64,000 nt of DNA, taken from the NCBI GenBank assembly GCA_041394705.1, contig JAWKHS010000012.1, positions 62,001-126,000 of the forward strand. The letters run 5' to 3'. Below the pieces are notes generated by a model. It did not search any database and was not told where the DNA came from. It worked only from the letters and a program-made list of their open reading frames with translations. The stretch's first letter is position 1, and each line of letters starts with the position of its first letter. The stretch comes from Vicinamibacterales bacterium. GTDB taxonomy: Bacteria; Acidobacteriota; Vicinamibacteria; Vicinamibacterales; UBA2999. The position numbers were made by a program, and so were the translations under genes. Shown here piece after piece: positions 44,414 to 55,538 of this stretch.

Positions 44414-47126
44414 TCAGGGCGTCCGCGGGTCGGGCACCACGTCGAGCGGCTGGGTACGTCCGGCCGCCGGCGGTGAGGCGGACGGTGAAATGCCCCGTCA
44501 GCGCGTTCGCGCGTCGGAACCCGCCGCCTCCAGGACGCCCGGGCGGCGGCGTGGGGCGGAGATCCCAGATCCACCGGTGATGGCCGGGCGTCGCGGCCAG
44601 CGCGAGCCGGCGCCTGCCGCCAGAGCGACGACACCGTCTGGGGCGCCGGCGCGGGCGCCGCCGGGGCGATCACTGGAATACGACCGCACCACCGCCGCCA
44701 CTGTCGTCCAGGATGTCGAGCGTCACGGGCCCCGCTCGCCGCGCTGCCCAGGTAGTAGTCGATCACGGCGCCGTTGGGCGCGTTCTCGGCCTGCGGCTCG
44801 TCCTTCTGCCAGGGCGTGCCGTTGTCGGTGCCCTGCACGACGGCCACGGCGCGCGCCGGCACGTAGACGGCCGCGGGAACGCCGGCCATCGACGCCTGCG
44901 CCTGCCGCAGCACGCCGATGTCGTCCAGCACCCAGAAGCCCCGGCCGTGCGTGGCGAGCACGAGGTCGCCGTCGTGGAACTCGAGGTCGCGCATCGACGT
45001 GACGGGCAGGTTCAGCTGCAGTGACTGCCACGTGTCGCCGTCGTCGAAGGACACGTGCACGCCGCGCTCGGTCCCGGCGACCAGGAGTCCGCGGCGCCCG
45101 GGGTCCTCCTTGATCGTGTGGACGTAGCCGTCGGCGGGCAGGCCGCGCGTGATCTCCTGCCAGGTGGCGCCGAGATCGCGCGTCCGGTAGAGGTGCGGGG
45201 CGAAGTCGTTCAGCTGATGGCGATCCACGGCGGCGTAGGCCGTGCGGAAGTCGCTGTGGGACGCCTCGATCATGGTGACGCGGCTCCAGGCGCCGACCGC
45301 GGGCGGCGTCACGTCCTTCCAGGCGCCGCCGTCGTCCATCGTCAGCTGCACGAGGCCGTCGTCGGTGCCGGCCCACACCTGCGGTCTCAGCACCGGCGAG
45401 GGCGCCAGCGTGTACACCACGCCCCGCTTGCCGTTCCGGTCCTCCATGGCGGCCGTCGTCGGGTCGAGCGAGGCGGGGACGCCGGGCGCGGGCCGGGTGA
45501 GGTCGTCGGAGATGCGCGTCCAGCTGATGCCGCCGTCGATCGTCTTGTAGACGTACTGGCTCGCGTAATAGAGGGCGCGCGGATCGGCCTTCGAGAACAC
45601 GACGGGCTGCGTCCAGTCGGCGCGCGCCTTCTCCGGACCCGCGGGCGGCGTGATGTCCACGGTCCGGCCGTTCAGGGCGAGGCTGCACTTCTCCACCGTG
45701 CCCGCCGAAGAGGCGGTCCGGATCGAGTGGATCCGCCGCGGTGTAGCCGCTTTCCCCGCCGGCGCAGGCGCCCCTGCCAGTCCCGGGGCGAGATGGTGGT
45801 GGTGAACCCGCGCGACCGGACCCACACGGCGCCGCTGTCCTGCTGCGCGCCGGTCGCGATCCACGGGAACCCGTGCGTGACCGACACGTGATAGAGCTGG
45901 GCCGTGGGCTGGTTGTCCAGGAGCTCCACTCGGGCGTGTCGGAGGTGCCGTTCAGCGAGATGACAGCGCCCTGATCGCTCGCGACGATCATCACGTCGGG
46001 ATCGGTGGGCGAGATCCAGAGCTGGTGGTAGTCGTCGCCGCCCGGCGATCCCCGCACGGCGAAGGTCAGGAAGGTCCGTCCGCCGTCCTTCGACTTCTGG
46101 ATGCCCACGTTCGGCACGAACACGATGTCCGGATTCGTCGGGTCCACCACCACCTTCTCGAAGTACCAGCCGCGTCCCCAGACGCGCGTGTCGCCGGTGG
46201 TCCTGGTCCACGTCGCGCCGGCGTCGTCGGACCGGTACAGCCCCCCGTCCTTCGCGTCCACGACGGCGTACACCCGGCGCGGCTGGCTCGGCGCGATGGC
46301 CAGGCCGATGCGGCCGACGCCTTCGGTCGGCAAGCCGCCGCCGAGCGCCTTCCAGGTCACGCCGCCGTCGGTGGACTTGTAGACGCCGCCACCGGGCGCG
46401 TTGGACGGCGCGTAGGTGTACCAGGGCGTGCGGCGGGTCGCCCAGAGGCTCGCGTAGACGACGCGCGGGCATTGGAGGGATCGATCGGTCACGTCAACGG
46501 CGCCGACGTTGTCGTTCACGAACAGGGTCTTCTGCCAGGTCTTCCCGCCGTCGGCGCTCCGATAGACGCCCCGATCGGGCGTCGCCGCGTAGAGGTTGCC
46601 GATCGCGGCCACCAGCACGACCTCGGGATTCCGCGGATCGACGGCGATCTTCCCGATGTGCTGCGTCGCGTCGAGCCCGAGGTGCGTCCAGGTGCGGCCA
46701 GCGTCGATCGACTTGTAGACGCCGTTGCCATAGCCGTTCGAGTCGCGGAGCGTGGACTCCCCGTGCCGACGTAGACGGTGTCGGGCCGGGAAGGCGCCAC
46801 CGCCAGGGCGCCAATCGACGCCACGGGCTGGCCGTCGAACACGGGCGTCCACGTGCGGCCCGCGTTGATGGTCTTCCACACTCCGCCGTTGGCGTGCCCG
46901 AAGTAGAACTCGTGCGGCCGGCCCGGCACGCCGCTGACCGCATCCACGCGGCCGCCGCGAAACGGGCCGATCATGCGCCAGTGCAGGCCGCTGAAGAGGG
47001 CCTGGCGGCAGCCCGGCGTGCTGCGCGACAGGCGCCACGCCGCCAGCGGTGAGCGCGGCGAGCACACGAGGCCGCGACGAGCACCGGCACCCGGGAGGAC
47101 GTTCGGACGCGATGGCGTGTGGACAT
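44414..47126 (-). pseudogene. VPS10/BNR-repeat (sialidase-like propeller) exported protein, frameshifted
   Basis: Pieces in all three minus frames line up as one protein of the WD40/YVTN/BNR-repeat type with a signal peptide (VLAALTAGGVAPVAQ), FSGLHWRMIGPFRGGRV, many S/T-x-D-G-G-x-T-W Asp-box repeats (e.g. YKSTDGGVTWKALG, YRSADGGKTW and YKTIDGGISWTRIS) and a C-terminal IDYYLGSAASG then FTVRLTAGGRTY. At least seven frameshifts occur; clear ones are near 47010, 46759 (one G short of ACGGGGGAG), 45920, 45770, 45725 and 44745. The reading stops near DPRTP at 44414, short of the usual C-terminal region, so it is also truncated. Divergent from the M24 peptidase gene. Confidence 0.78.
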
Positions 47127-47248
47127 CCGTGGAGTGTGCGCCCGGGCGTGGCGCCGGTCAACAACGCCGGGGCCGGATCCATCGCGGCAGGCGATGGACA
47201 CCGCGACGCCTGTCACGGCGGTAAGCTTTGCGGGCCAGGAGTCGACCC

Positions 47249-48529
47249 ATGCGCATCACCAGACGCCGCTTCTCACGCACTGCCGGTCTTGCCGCCGGCG
47301 CGATCGCCGCCGCCCGTCCGCTCGCGGCCCAGCCGCCGGCCCAGACGCCGCGCGCCGTGCCCGACGTCATCCGCGCGCTGTCGCCGCTGCCCGGCGCGCC
47401 GCCGTTCATCACCGATGACGAGCGCAGGGCCCGCATCGCCAAGGCCCGCCGGCTGATGGCCGAGCAGGGGCTGGGCGCCATCGTGCTGGAGCCCGGCACG
47501 TCGATGCGCTACTTCGTGGACGTCCGCTGGGGCCTGAGCGAACGGCCGTTCCTGCTCGTGATCCCGGCGCGGGGCGAGCTGGCCTACGTGGCGCCCGGGT
47601 TCGAGGAGAACCGCGCCCGGGAGATCACGAGGTTCACCGACGACGTGCGCGTCTGGCAGGAAGACGAGGACGCCACGGCCATCGTGGCCGCGATTCTCAA
47701 GGAACGCGGCGTGGCCGCCGGGAAGGTCGGGCTCGAGGAACGCGTCCGGTACTTCATCGCCTACGGCCTGGGGAAGGCAGCGCCGGCCATCGAGTGGACG
47801 CTGGCCACGCCGGTCACGGCGGGCTGCCGGATGATCAAGTCGCCGGCCGAGATCGCCCTCATGCAGCACGCCAACGACATCACCATCGCGGCCTACCGCG
47901 CCGGGCTGGCGACCCTCCACGAGGGCATGACGCAAGGCGAGCTTCGCGACAACATCCAGGCGGCGTACCGGCAGCTCGGCGCCGCCGGCGCGATCGCCGT
48001 GAGCTTCGGGGAGTACACCGCGTTCCCGCACGGCAGCGTGCAGCCGCAGCGCCTGAAGTCCGGGGACGTGGTCCAGATCGACGACGGCGTGAGCTTCGGC
48101 GACTATCAGGCCGACATCACGCGCACGGTCGTCTTCGGCAGGCCGAGCCGCCGGCAGGTCGAGGTGTGGAACCTGGAGAAGAAGGCGCAGGCGGCCGCCT
48201 TCGCGGCGGCCGAAGTCGGCCGGACCTGTGAGTCGGTGGACGCGGCCGCCCGCAAGGTCATCACCGACGGCGGCTTCGGGCCGGGCTACGCGGTGCCGGG
48301 TCTGCCCCACCGGACCGGCCACGGCATCGGGATGGACGGGCACGAGTGGACCAACTTCGTGAAGGGCAACACGACGAGGCTGGCCCCGGGGATGTGCTTC
48401 AGCGACGAGCCCATGATCGCCATCTACGGCGAGTTCGGCATCCGGCTGGAGGACTGCCTCCACATCACCGAGGACGGGCCGAAGTTCTTCACGACGCCCA
48501 GTCCCGCCATCGATCAGCCGTTCGCCTGA
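47249..48529 (+). CDS. Tat-exported M24 (Xaa-Pro dipeptidase-like) metallopeptidase
   Basis: 426 residues. The N-terminus ITRRRFSRTAGLAAGAIAA is a twin-arginine signal, so the enzyme is folded before export. The creatinase/prolidase-type C-terminal domain has the metal ligands: Asp in IDDGVSF, Asp in ADITRTV, His in HRTGHGIGMDGHE, Glu in FSDEPMIAI and Glu in IRLEDC. These are the five expected residues. Substrates are likely X-Pro peptides but are not defined. ATG 47249 follows a TAAGCT -10-like box. It converges with the cytochrome c' gene over a strong hairpin. Confidence 0.9.
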   Translation: MRITRRRFSRTAGLAAGAIAAARPLAAQPPAQTPRAVPDVIRALSPLPGAPPFITDDERRARIAKARRLMAEQGLGAIVLEPGTSMRYFVDVRWGLSERPFLLVIPARGELAYVAPGFEENRAREITRFTDDVRVWQEDEDATAIVAAILKERGVAAGKVGLEERVRYFIAYGLGKAAPAIEWTLATPVTAGCRMIKSPAEIALMQHANDITIAAYRAGLATLHEGMTQGELRDNIQAAYRQLGAAGAIAVSFGEYTAFPHGSVQPQRLKSGDVVQIDDGVSFGDYQADITRTVVFGRPSRRQVEVWNLEKKAQAAAFAAAEVGRTCESVDAAARKVITDGGFGPGYAVPGLPHRTGHGIGMDGHEWTNFVKGNTTRLAPGMCFSDEPMIAIYGEFGIRLEDCLHITEDGPKFFTTPSPAIDQPFA

Positions 48530-48553
48530 GCGCCGCGGGCGCCGTACATGACA

Positions 48554-48577
48554 CGCGCGGGGCCAGGGCCCCGCGCG
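48554..48577. terminator. Bidirectional hairpin between convergent genes
   Basis: CGCGCGGGGCC and GGCCCCGCGCG form an 11-bp perfect stem around two bases (realistically a shorter stem with a larger loop) between the M24 peptidase and cytochrome c' genes. No T-run, but the location and strength suit a terminator for both. Confidence 0.5.
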
Positions 48578-48595
48578 CGCGCTGCGGTCCGTCGG

Positions 48596-49024
48596 TCAGT
48601 TGCCGGACTTGAAGATGTAGGTGCCGTCGGCGGCCTTCTCGCGATACTTGCTGTGGCAGCCCTGGCAGGTCTTGCCCAGCTCGCCCATCGCGCCCTTCGC
48701 GGCGTCGGCGCTGGCCGCGGCCGCAATCGCGTCGGCCGCCTTCTTGCCGGCCTGCGCCAGCTCCACGCCGTCGGCCTTGCCGTGGCTCTTGAAGAACGCC
48801 TCGGTTTCCGCCATCGACTTGGACAGCGACTCCGCGCCGGCCTTCGCCTCGGCCATCATCCCGCCGTCGACGGCCTTGCGGACGGCGCCGAACGCCGGCC
48901 CGACGGCCTTCATCGTCTTGTCGATCATCGCGGGGTCCTGTGCCTGCTCGGCACGCACGCCCACGCCCATCACCAGGGCCACGCCCAGGACCGCCCCACT
49001 CACTGCCAGGAACATCCGACGCAT
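48596..49024 (-). CDS. Cytochrome c'/c-556-type protein
   Basis: 142 residues with a signal peptide (MFLAVSGAVLGVALVMGVGVRA). The four-helix pattern with a single C-terminal haem site CQGCHSKYREK is that of class II cytochromes (cytochrome c', c-556). Such proteins bind NO or act as electron carriers. ATG 49024 is preceded by a strong GAGGAGG site; longer readings start within it. The P-type ATPase gene diverges 150 bases away. Confidence 0.88.
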   Translation of the reverse strand: MRRMFLAVSGAVLGVALVMGVGVRAEQAQDPAMIDKTMKAVGPAFGAVRKAVDGGMMAEAKAGAESLSKSMAETEAFFKSHGKADGVELAQAGKKAADAIAAAASADAAKGAMGELGKTCQGCHSKYREKAADGTYIFKSGN

Positions 49025-49177
49025 GCTTTCCTCCTCGATGTCCGCACGGGCGCCGTGAAATCCGGGCACACAGAGCGGCTCCCCGCGGCCACGCCGCGCT
49101 CACATGCTGCCTCAAACGGTTCGGCAGCGCAAAGGGTGGGCCGGGAGACCGACGCCTCCGTGCGATGCTTGTGGCCG

Positions 49178-51035
<1,858 letters not shown>

Positions 51036-51049
<14 letters not shown>

Positions 51050-51872
51050 GCGAGGACGGCGGCGCCATCGCGTCGCGCTCCTTCAGAGCGGCGTCCGGGC
51101 GGTCCGAGATGATGCCGTCGACGCCGAGCGCGAGCAGGCGCCGCACCTCCAGCGGGTCGTTCACGGTCCAGACCTGCACGGTGGCGCCCTCCCGATGTGC
51201 CCGCCCGACGAACGCGCCGCTCACGACGCGGAGCCGCCCCGCCGACACCGGCACCTGCAGCGCTCGGAACCGTGGCCGCACGGCGAACGGCCAGCGCGAA
51301 CGGGCGCGCACGAGCAGCCACCGCGTCTCGCCCGGCGACGCGCTCGTCGTCACGTCCGGCGCGGCGGCCCGCACGCGGTCCAGGACCTGCTGGTGGAACG
51401 ATCCGACGCACACCCGCGACAGGGCGTCGAGACGGCGCAGGACGGCGACCACGTCGTCGGCGAAGCCGGGCTCTGGATCCTTGATCTCGACGATGACCCG
51501 CGCCGCCGGGAACCGCGCCAGCGCGTCGGTCAGGGCGGGAATGCCCTCCGGCGCCGGCACCTCGTCGCCGGCCAACGCTGGCGTGAACCGGCACGTCGCG
51601 TCCACGGCCGCCAGCTCCGCCGCGGTCCGGGCCCGGACCGGCCCGGTCGCGTCCGTCGTCCGGTCCAGCGTCGGGTCGTGGATGACGACGGGCACGCCGT
51701 CGGCCGAGCGCCGGACGTCGCACTCGAAGCCGTCGGCGCCGAACGCCATCGCGCGCGCGAAGGCCGTGAGCGTGTTCTCGGGGCCGCGGGCGAGTCCGCC
51801 CCGGTGCCCGAACACCAGCGGGCACCGGCTGTCGAACACGGCGGGCACGGCGCGACCGTCGCGGCGTGGCAC
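51036..51872 (-). CDS. Glycerophosphodiester phosphodiesterase
   Basis: 278 residues of the GDPD/UgpQ family, which hydrolyses glycerophosphodiesters to an alcohol and glycerol-3-phosphate. Key residues are visible: GHRGGLARGPENTLTAF (catalytic His and the Glu-Asn pair), ECDVRRSADGVPVVIHDPTLDRTT (metal ligands and second His) and VEIKDP. The C-terminal VQVWTVNDPLEVRRLLALGVDGIISDRP is classical. No signal peptide, so cytosolic. GTG 51872 follows a TATTAT box by six bases, and its gene shares this region with the divergent moxR gene. Confidence 0.92.
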
Positions 51873-51877
51873 GGCGT

Positions 51878-51884
51878 CATAATA
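51878..51884. promoter_or_regulatory. Symmetric bidirectional -10 box of gdpD and moxR
   Basis: The bases CATAATA read CATAAT on the + strand (51878-51883), seven bases before ATG 51891 of the moxR gene, and TATTAT on the - strand (51884-51879), six bases before GTG 51872 of the phosphodiesterase gene. Both transcripts would begin at or next to their start codons. Confidence 0.6.
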
Positions 51885-51890
51885 GCGACT

Positions 51891-53414
51891 ATGGCTTCCA
51901 ACGCTCGACCTGCCACCCTCGGCGACCTCAAGGCCGCCGTGGCCCGTGGCGACTACCGCCAGCGTTCCGTGCGCGACGAGGTCCGCGAGAACCTGATCCT
52001 GAAGCTCAGGCGCGGGGACCGGCTGTTCCCGGGCATCGTGGGCTACGACGAGACCGTCGTCCCGCAGCTCGTCAACGCCATCCTCGCGAAGCACCACTTC
52101 ATCCTGCTCGGCCTGCGCGGCCAGGCGAAGACCCGCCTCATCCGGGCGCTGGTCGACCTCCTGGACGAGGCGATTCCGGTCGTGCCCGGCAGCGAGATCC
52201 ACGACGACCCGCTGGCGCCGCTCTCGGCGCATGGCCGGGCCATGGTGGCCGCCGAGGGCGACGGCATGCCCATCGAATGGCGGCCGCGCGAGGTCCGCTA
52301 CGTGGAGAAGCTGGCGACGCCCGACGTGACGATCGCCGACCTCATCGGCGACATCGATCCCATCAAGGCCGCGGCGTCCGGCCTGCAGCTGGGGTCGGAA
52401 CTGGCCATGCACTTCGGCCTGCTCCCGCGCGCCAACCGCGGGCTGTTCGCGATCAACGAACTGCCCGACCTGGCTGGCAAGGTGCAGGTGGGCCTCTTCA
52501 ACATCCTTCAGGAGGGCGACGTCCAGATCAAGGGGTTCCCGGTGCGCCTGCCCCTGGACATCATGATCGTCTTCACGGCGAACCCCGAGGACTACACGGC
52601 GCGCGGCAAGATCATCACGCCCCTCAAGGACCGCATCGGCGCCGAGATCCGGACCCACTATCTCGAGTCACGGGCGGACGCGATGTCGGTCACGACGCAG
52701 GAGGCCTGGACGGACCGCGGCCTGAAGACCGAGGTCCCCCAGTACGTCCGAGAGGTGGTCGAGGAAATCGCCTTCCAGGCCCGGGGCGACCGGCGCGTGG
52801 ATCGGCGGTCGGGCGTGAGCCAGCGCCTGCCGATCAGCGTGCTCGAGACCGTGCTGTCCAACGCGGAGCGCCGCGCCCTCTCCGGCAACGAGGGCCTCGT
52901 CGTGCCGCGCGTGAGCGACGCCTACGCCGCGCTGCCGTCGATCACGGGCAAGCTCGAGCTCGAGTACGAGGGCGAGCTCAAGGGCGCCCACGCCATCGCG
53001 CGCGATCTCATCAGGAACGCCGTCGCACAGGTGTTCGACGGCTACTTCGTGGACGTCGACGTCTCGGCCACCGTGCACTGGTTCGAGAACGGCGGCTCGG
53101 TGGTGCTCGGCGACGGCCTGCCCGCCTCCGCCCTGGTGGTCGAGGCGTCGAAGGTGCCCGGCCTGGTCAAGCTGGCCGAGAAGGTCGGGCTCGCATCCGG
53201 GGCCGCGGCGCCGGCCGTGGCCTCGGCCATCGACTTCGTCCTCGAGGGCCTCTACTCCCAGAAGCGCATCGGCCGCACCGACGGCGGCGGCTTCACCGGC
53301 CTGGAGCCCACGCGCCGGGGTGCCACCAGCCTGCGCCAGGCTCCGGCGCTCACGCTGGACGACGACGAGGACGAGCCGGCCCCCGGGCCGAAGAAGAAGC
53401 GGTACTACAACTGA
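51891..53414 (+). CDS. MoxR/ChlI-type AAA+ ATPase
   Basis: 507 residues. A AAA+ domain with an early GYDETVVPQLVNAILAKHHFILLGLRGQAKTRLIRALV (Walker A-like GLRGQAKT), sensor/arginine segments near FTANPEDYTARGKIITPLKDR and Walker B-like GLFAINELPDL; the Walker A Gly-Lys spacing is GLRGQAKT, slightly off the G-x4-GK[T/S] form. Long C-terminal extension with LEYEGELKGAHAIARDL. It resembles magnesium-chelatase ChlI/MoxR-type ATPases that act with a VWA partner, here encoded next (53584-54855). Likely a chaperone or metal-insertion motor; target unknown. Confidence 0.88.
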   Translation: MASNARPATLGDLKAAVARGDYRQRSVRDEVRENLILKLRRGDRLFPGIVGYDETVVPQLVNAILAKHHFILLGLRGQAKTRLIRALVDLLDEAIPVVPGSEIHDDPLAPLSAHGRAMVAAEGDGMPIEWRPREVRYVEKLATPDVTIADLIGDIDPIKAAASGLQLGSELAMHFGLLPRANRGLFAINELPDLAGKVQVGLFNILQEGDVQIKGFPVRLPLDIMIVFTANPEDYTARGKIITPLKDRIGAEIRTHYLESRADAMSVTTQEAWTDRGLKTEVPQYVREVVEEIAFQARGDRRVDRRSGVSQRLPISVLETVLSNAERRALSGNEGLVVPRVSDAYAALPSITGKLELEYEGELKGAHAIARDLIRNAVAQVFDGYFVDVDVSATVHWFENGGSVVLGDGLPASALVVEASKVPGLVKLAEKVGLASGAAAPAVASAIDFVLEGLYSQKRIGRTDGGGFTGLEPTRRGATSLRQAPALTLDDDEDEPAPGPKKKRYYN

Positions 53415-53421
53415 CGCCCGG

Positions 53422-53580
53422 CGGGTCCCGGGGCTCGGGGCCCGGCGGCACTGCCTGTTGCGCACATCGAGAGCCTGAGGCTGATCGGCAGCGACCACTC
53501 GCGCACCCGGAGCCAGCAGACATGGTCAACGTCTTCGTGAACCTGCCTTCCGAGACCCGGGCCCCGGGTCCCGGGCCCCG
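53422..53580. repeat. G+C-rich repeat arms flanking the moxR-VWA gap
   Basis: Left arm 53422-53446 (GGGTCCCGGGGCTCGGGGCCC) and right arm 53551-53580 (GAGACCCGGGCCCCGGGTCC) are mutually complementary in part, with about 105 bases between. The arrangement copies that at 20429-20524. The interior shows no gene I can support. Confidence 0.7.
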
Positions 53581-53583
53581 ATC

Positions 53584-54855
53584 ATGAAGTTCAAGTACGG
53601 CAAGTACATCCCCTCGCTCGCCGACGACGTCGACATGGAGGAGCTCGTGTCGGCGCTGTCCGAGATGCTGCTGTCGAGCGGGTTCCAGTCGCCCTACGGC
53701 GACGGATCGATCGACGGCGATCGGACGATGCAGGCGCTGCACGACGCGATTCTCGATGCGCTGCTGAACGGGGGGCTGCTGCCGGACGACGTCCTCGAAC
53801 AGCTCTTCGGCGAGCAGGCGGAGACGGCGAAGCAGCAGCTGGACGAGCTCGTGCAGCAGTTGATGGACCGGCTGCAGGAGGCGGGCTACATCACGCCGTC
53901 GCCGGAACTGCAGGCCGAACGCGAGCGCCGGGCGCAGCCGGGCGGGGGCGGCGAGGGCGGCGAGGGCGAGCAGGCGCGTGCCACCTTCGAGGTGACCGAC
54001 AAGGCGCTGGACTTCCTGGGCTACCGCGCGCTGCGCGACCTCCTGGGGTCGCTCGGCCACGCCAGCGCCGGGCGTCACGACACCCGCGACATGGCCACGG
54101 GCGTGGACGCCAGCGGCGCGCCGAAACCCTATGAGTTCGGCGACACGCTGAACCTCGACGCCAGCGCGACGATGCTGAACGCCGTCACGCGGGCCTACCG
54201 GTCGGGCGATGCCGGCGCGAAGGTGGCCATCGGCTACGAGGACCTGATGGTGGCCCAGGGCGAGTACCAGAGCTCGTGCGCCACCGTCATCATGCTCGAC
54301 TGCTCGCACAGCATGATCCTGTACGGCGAGGACCGCTTCACCCCGGCCAAGCGGGTGGCCATGGCGCTGGCACAGCTCATCCGGACCCAGTACCCGGGCG
54401 ACACGCTCCACGTGGTCCTGTTCCACGACTCCGCCGAGGAGATCCCCCTGCGCGAGCTCGGGCGCGTGCGTGTCGGTCCGTACTACACGAACACCCGCGA
54501 GGGCCTGAAGATGGCGCGCCGGCTCCTGGAGCGCCAACGGAAGGACATGCGCCAGATCATCATGATCACCGACGGCAAGCCGTCGGCCATCACGCAGCCC
54601 GACGGCCGGATCTACAAGAACGCGTTCGGCCTCGACCCCTTCGTGATCCGCGAGACCTTCAGCGAGGTGTCGGCCTGCGCGAAGGCCGGCATCCTCATCA
54701 ACACGTTCATGCTCGCCCGCGACTACGATCTGGTGGCCTTCGTCCGCCGCGTGGCGTCCATGTGCCGCGGCAAGGCGTACTTCACCACGCCCCACACCCT
54801 GGGTCAGTACGTGCTGATGGACTACCTGGACAAGAAGACGCGGACGATTCACTAG
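53584..54855 (+). CDS. VWA-domain protein, partner of the MoxR ATPase
   Basis: 423 residues. The N-terminus is helical (DDVDMEELVSALSEMLLSSGF) with an acidic/Gly linker (QPGGGGEGGEGEQ). A CoxE-like/VWA domain follows from about residue 235: MIDAS motif IMLDCSHSMILYGED, then IIMITDGKPS with the metal-binding Asp. No signal peptide, so it works in the cytosol with the ATPase encoded 169 bases upstream. MoxR-VWA pairs drive cofactor insertion or protein folding in other systems. Confidence 0.88.
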   Translation: MKFKYGKYIPSLADDVDMEELVSALSEMLLSSGFQSPYGDGSIDGDRTMQALHDAILDALLNGGLLPDDVLEQLFGEQAETAKQQLDELVQQLMDRLQEAGYITPSPELQAERERRAQPGGGGEGGEGEQARATFEVTDKALDFLGYRALRDLLGSLGHASAGRHDTRDMATGVDASGAPKPYEFGDTLNLDASATMLNAVTRAYRSGDAGAKVAIGYEDLMVAQGEYQSSCATVIMLDCSHSMILYGEDRFTPAKRVAMALAQLIRTQYPGDTLHVVLFHDSAEEIPLRELGRVRVGPYYTNTREGLKMARRLLERQRKDMRQIIMITDGKPSAITQPDGRIYKNAFGLDPFVIRETFSEVSACAKAGILINTFMLARDYDLVAFVRRVASMCRGKAYFTTPHTLGQYVLMDYLDKKTRTIH

Positions 54856-54877
54856 GGCCCCCGAGTCCCCGTCACCG

Positions 54878-55513
54878 ATGCTTCCCCCGCTCCTCCCGCT
54901 CTTCCCGCTGCCCAACGTGGTGCTGTTCCCGGGCGTGTTCCTGCCCCTGCACATCTTCGAGGGGCGCTACAAGCAGATGGTGACGCGCGCGATCGAGGGC
55001 GATCGCATCATCGGCATGACCTTGCTGGTGCCCGGACACGAGGAGCAGTACGAGGGGCGGCCGCCGGTCTACCGCGTGGGCTGCGCCGGGCTCATCACGC
55101 ATGTCGAGCGGCTGAACGACGGGCGCTTCAACCTCATCCTCCGCGGACTCGCGAAGTTCCGGATCGACGAGGAGGAGCCGGCGACCGACGGGGTCCCGTA
55201 TCGCGTCGCGCACGTGACGGGCCTCGACGAAACCGTGGCCGGCGCCGACCGGGAGCCGCTGCGGGAGACGCGGCGACGGGTGGAGGTGATGCTCTCGCCC
55301 TCGCTCGAGGACGAGGGCAGCCGCCCGCTCCCGCCCGACATGGGCGACGAGGATCTCGTGAACGCGCTGTCGCAGTACCTCGACCTGGAGCCGCTCGAGA
55401 AGCAGGCGCTCCTCGAGCGCGACGGCGCCCTGGCCCGCGGGCGCACCCTCCTCGAGCTGATCGAGATGAAGCTGCTGATGCGGCGGCAGCCGGACAACGG
55501 CGTCCGCCACTGA
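54878..55513 (+). CDS. LON substrate-binding-domain protein
   Basis: 211 residues containing only the N-terminal LON domain: LPLFPLPNVVLFPGVFLPLHIFEGRYKQM at the start is the family signature, with no AAA+ or protease part. Such stand-alone proteins are thought to bind substrates or modulate proteolysis. It lies 22 bases after the VWA gene, so it may join the MoxR-VWA module. The C-terminus carries a helix LLELIEMKLLMRRQP. Confidence 0.85.
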   Translation: MLPPLLPLFPLPNVVLFPGVFLPLHIFEGRYKQMVTRAIEGDRIIGMTLLVPGHEEQYEGRPPVYRVGCAGLITHVERLNDGRFNLILRGLAKFRIDEEEPATDGVPYRVAHVTGLDETVAGADREPLRETRRRVEVMLSPSLEDEGSRPLPPDMGDEDLVNALSQYLDLEPLEKQALLERDGALARGRTLLELIEMKLLMRRQPDNGVRH

Positions 55514-55526
55514 TGCGGCGTTGGTC

Positions 55527-55532
55527 TACACT
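55527..55532 (+). promoter_or_regulatory. -10 element of the PhzF-like gene, leaderless-type
   Basis: TACACT ends six bases before GTG 55539, which puts the predicted transcription start on the start codon itself. Confidence 0.35.
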
Positions 55533-55538
55533 CGCCGG

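Noticed and set aside
40840..45864. A 1674-codon minus-strand open frame spanning aceE and the BNR gene
   Set aside because: The N-terminal 780 codons are part real BNR sequence and part off-frame G+C-rich reading; AceE proper begins at 43524 or 43515. Not a fusion protein.
53521..53583. Small frame starting at ATG 53522 in the moxR-VWA gap
   Set aside because: About 20 codons ending inside the G+C-rich repeat; no ribosome site or conserved features.
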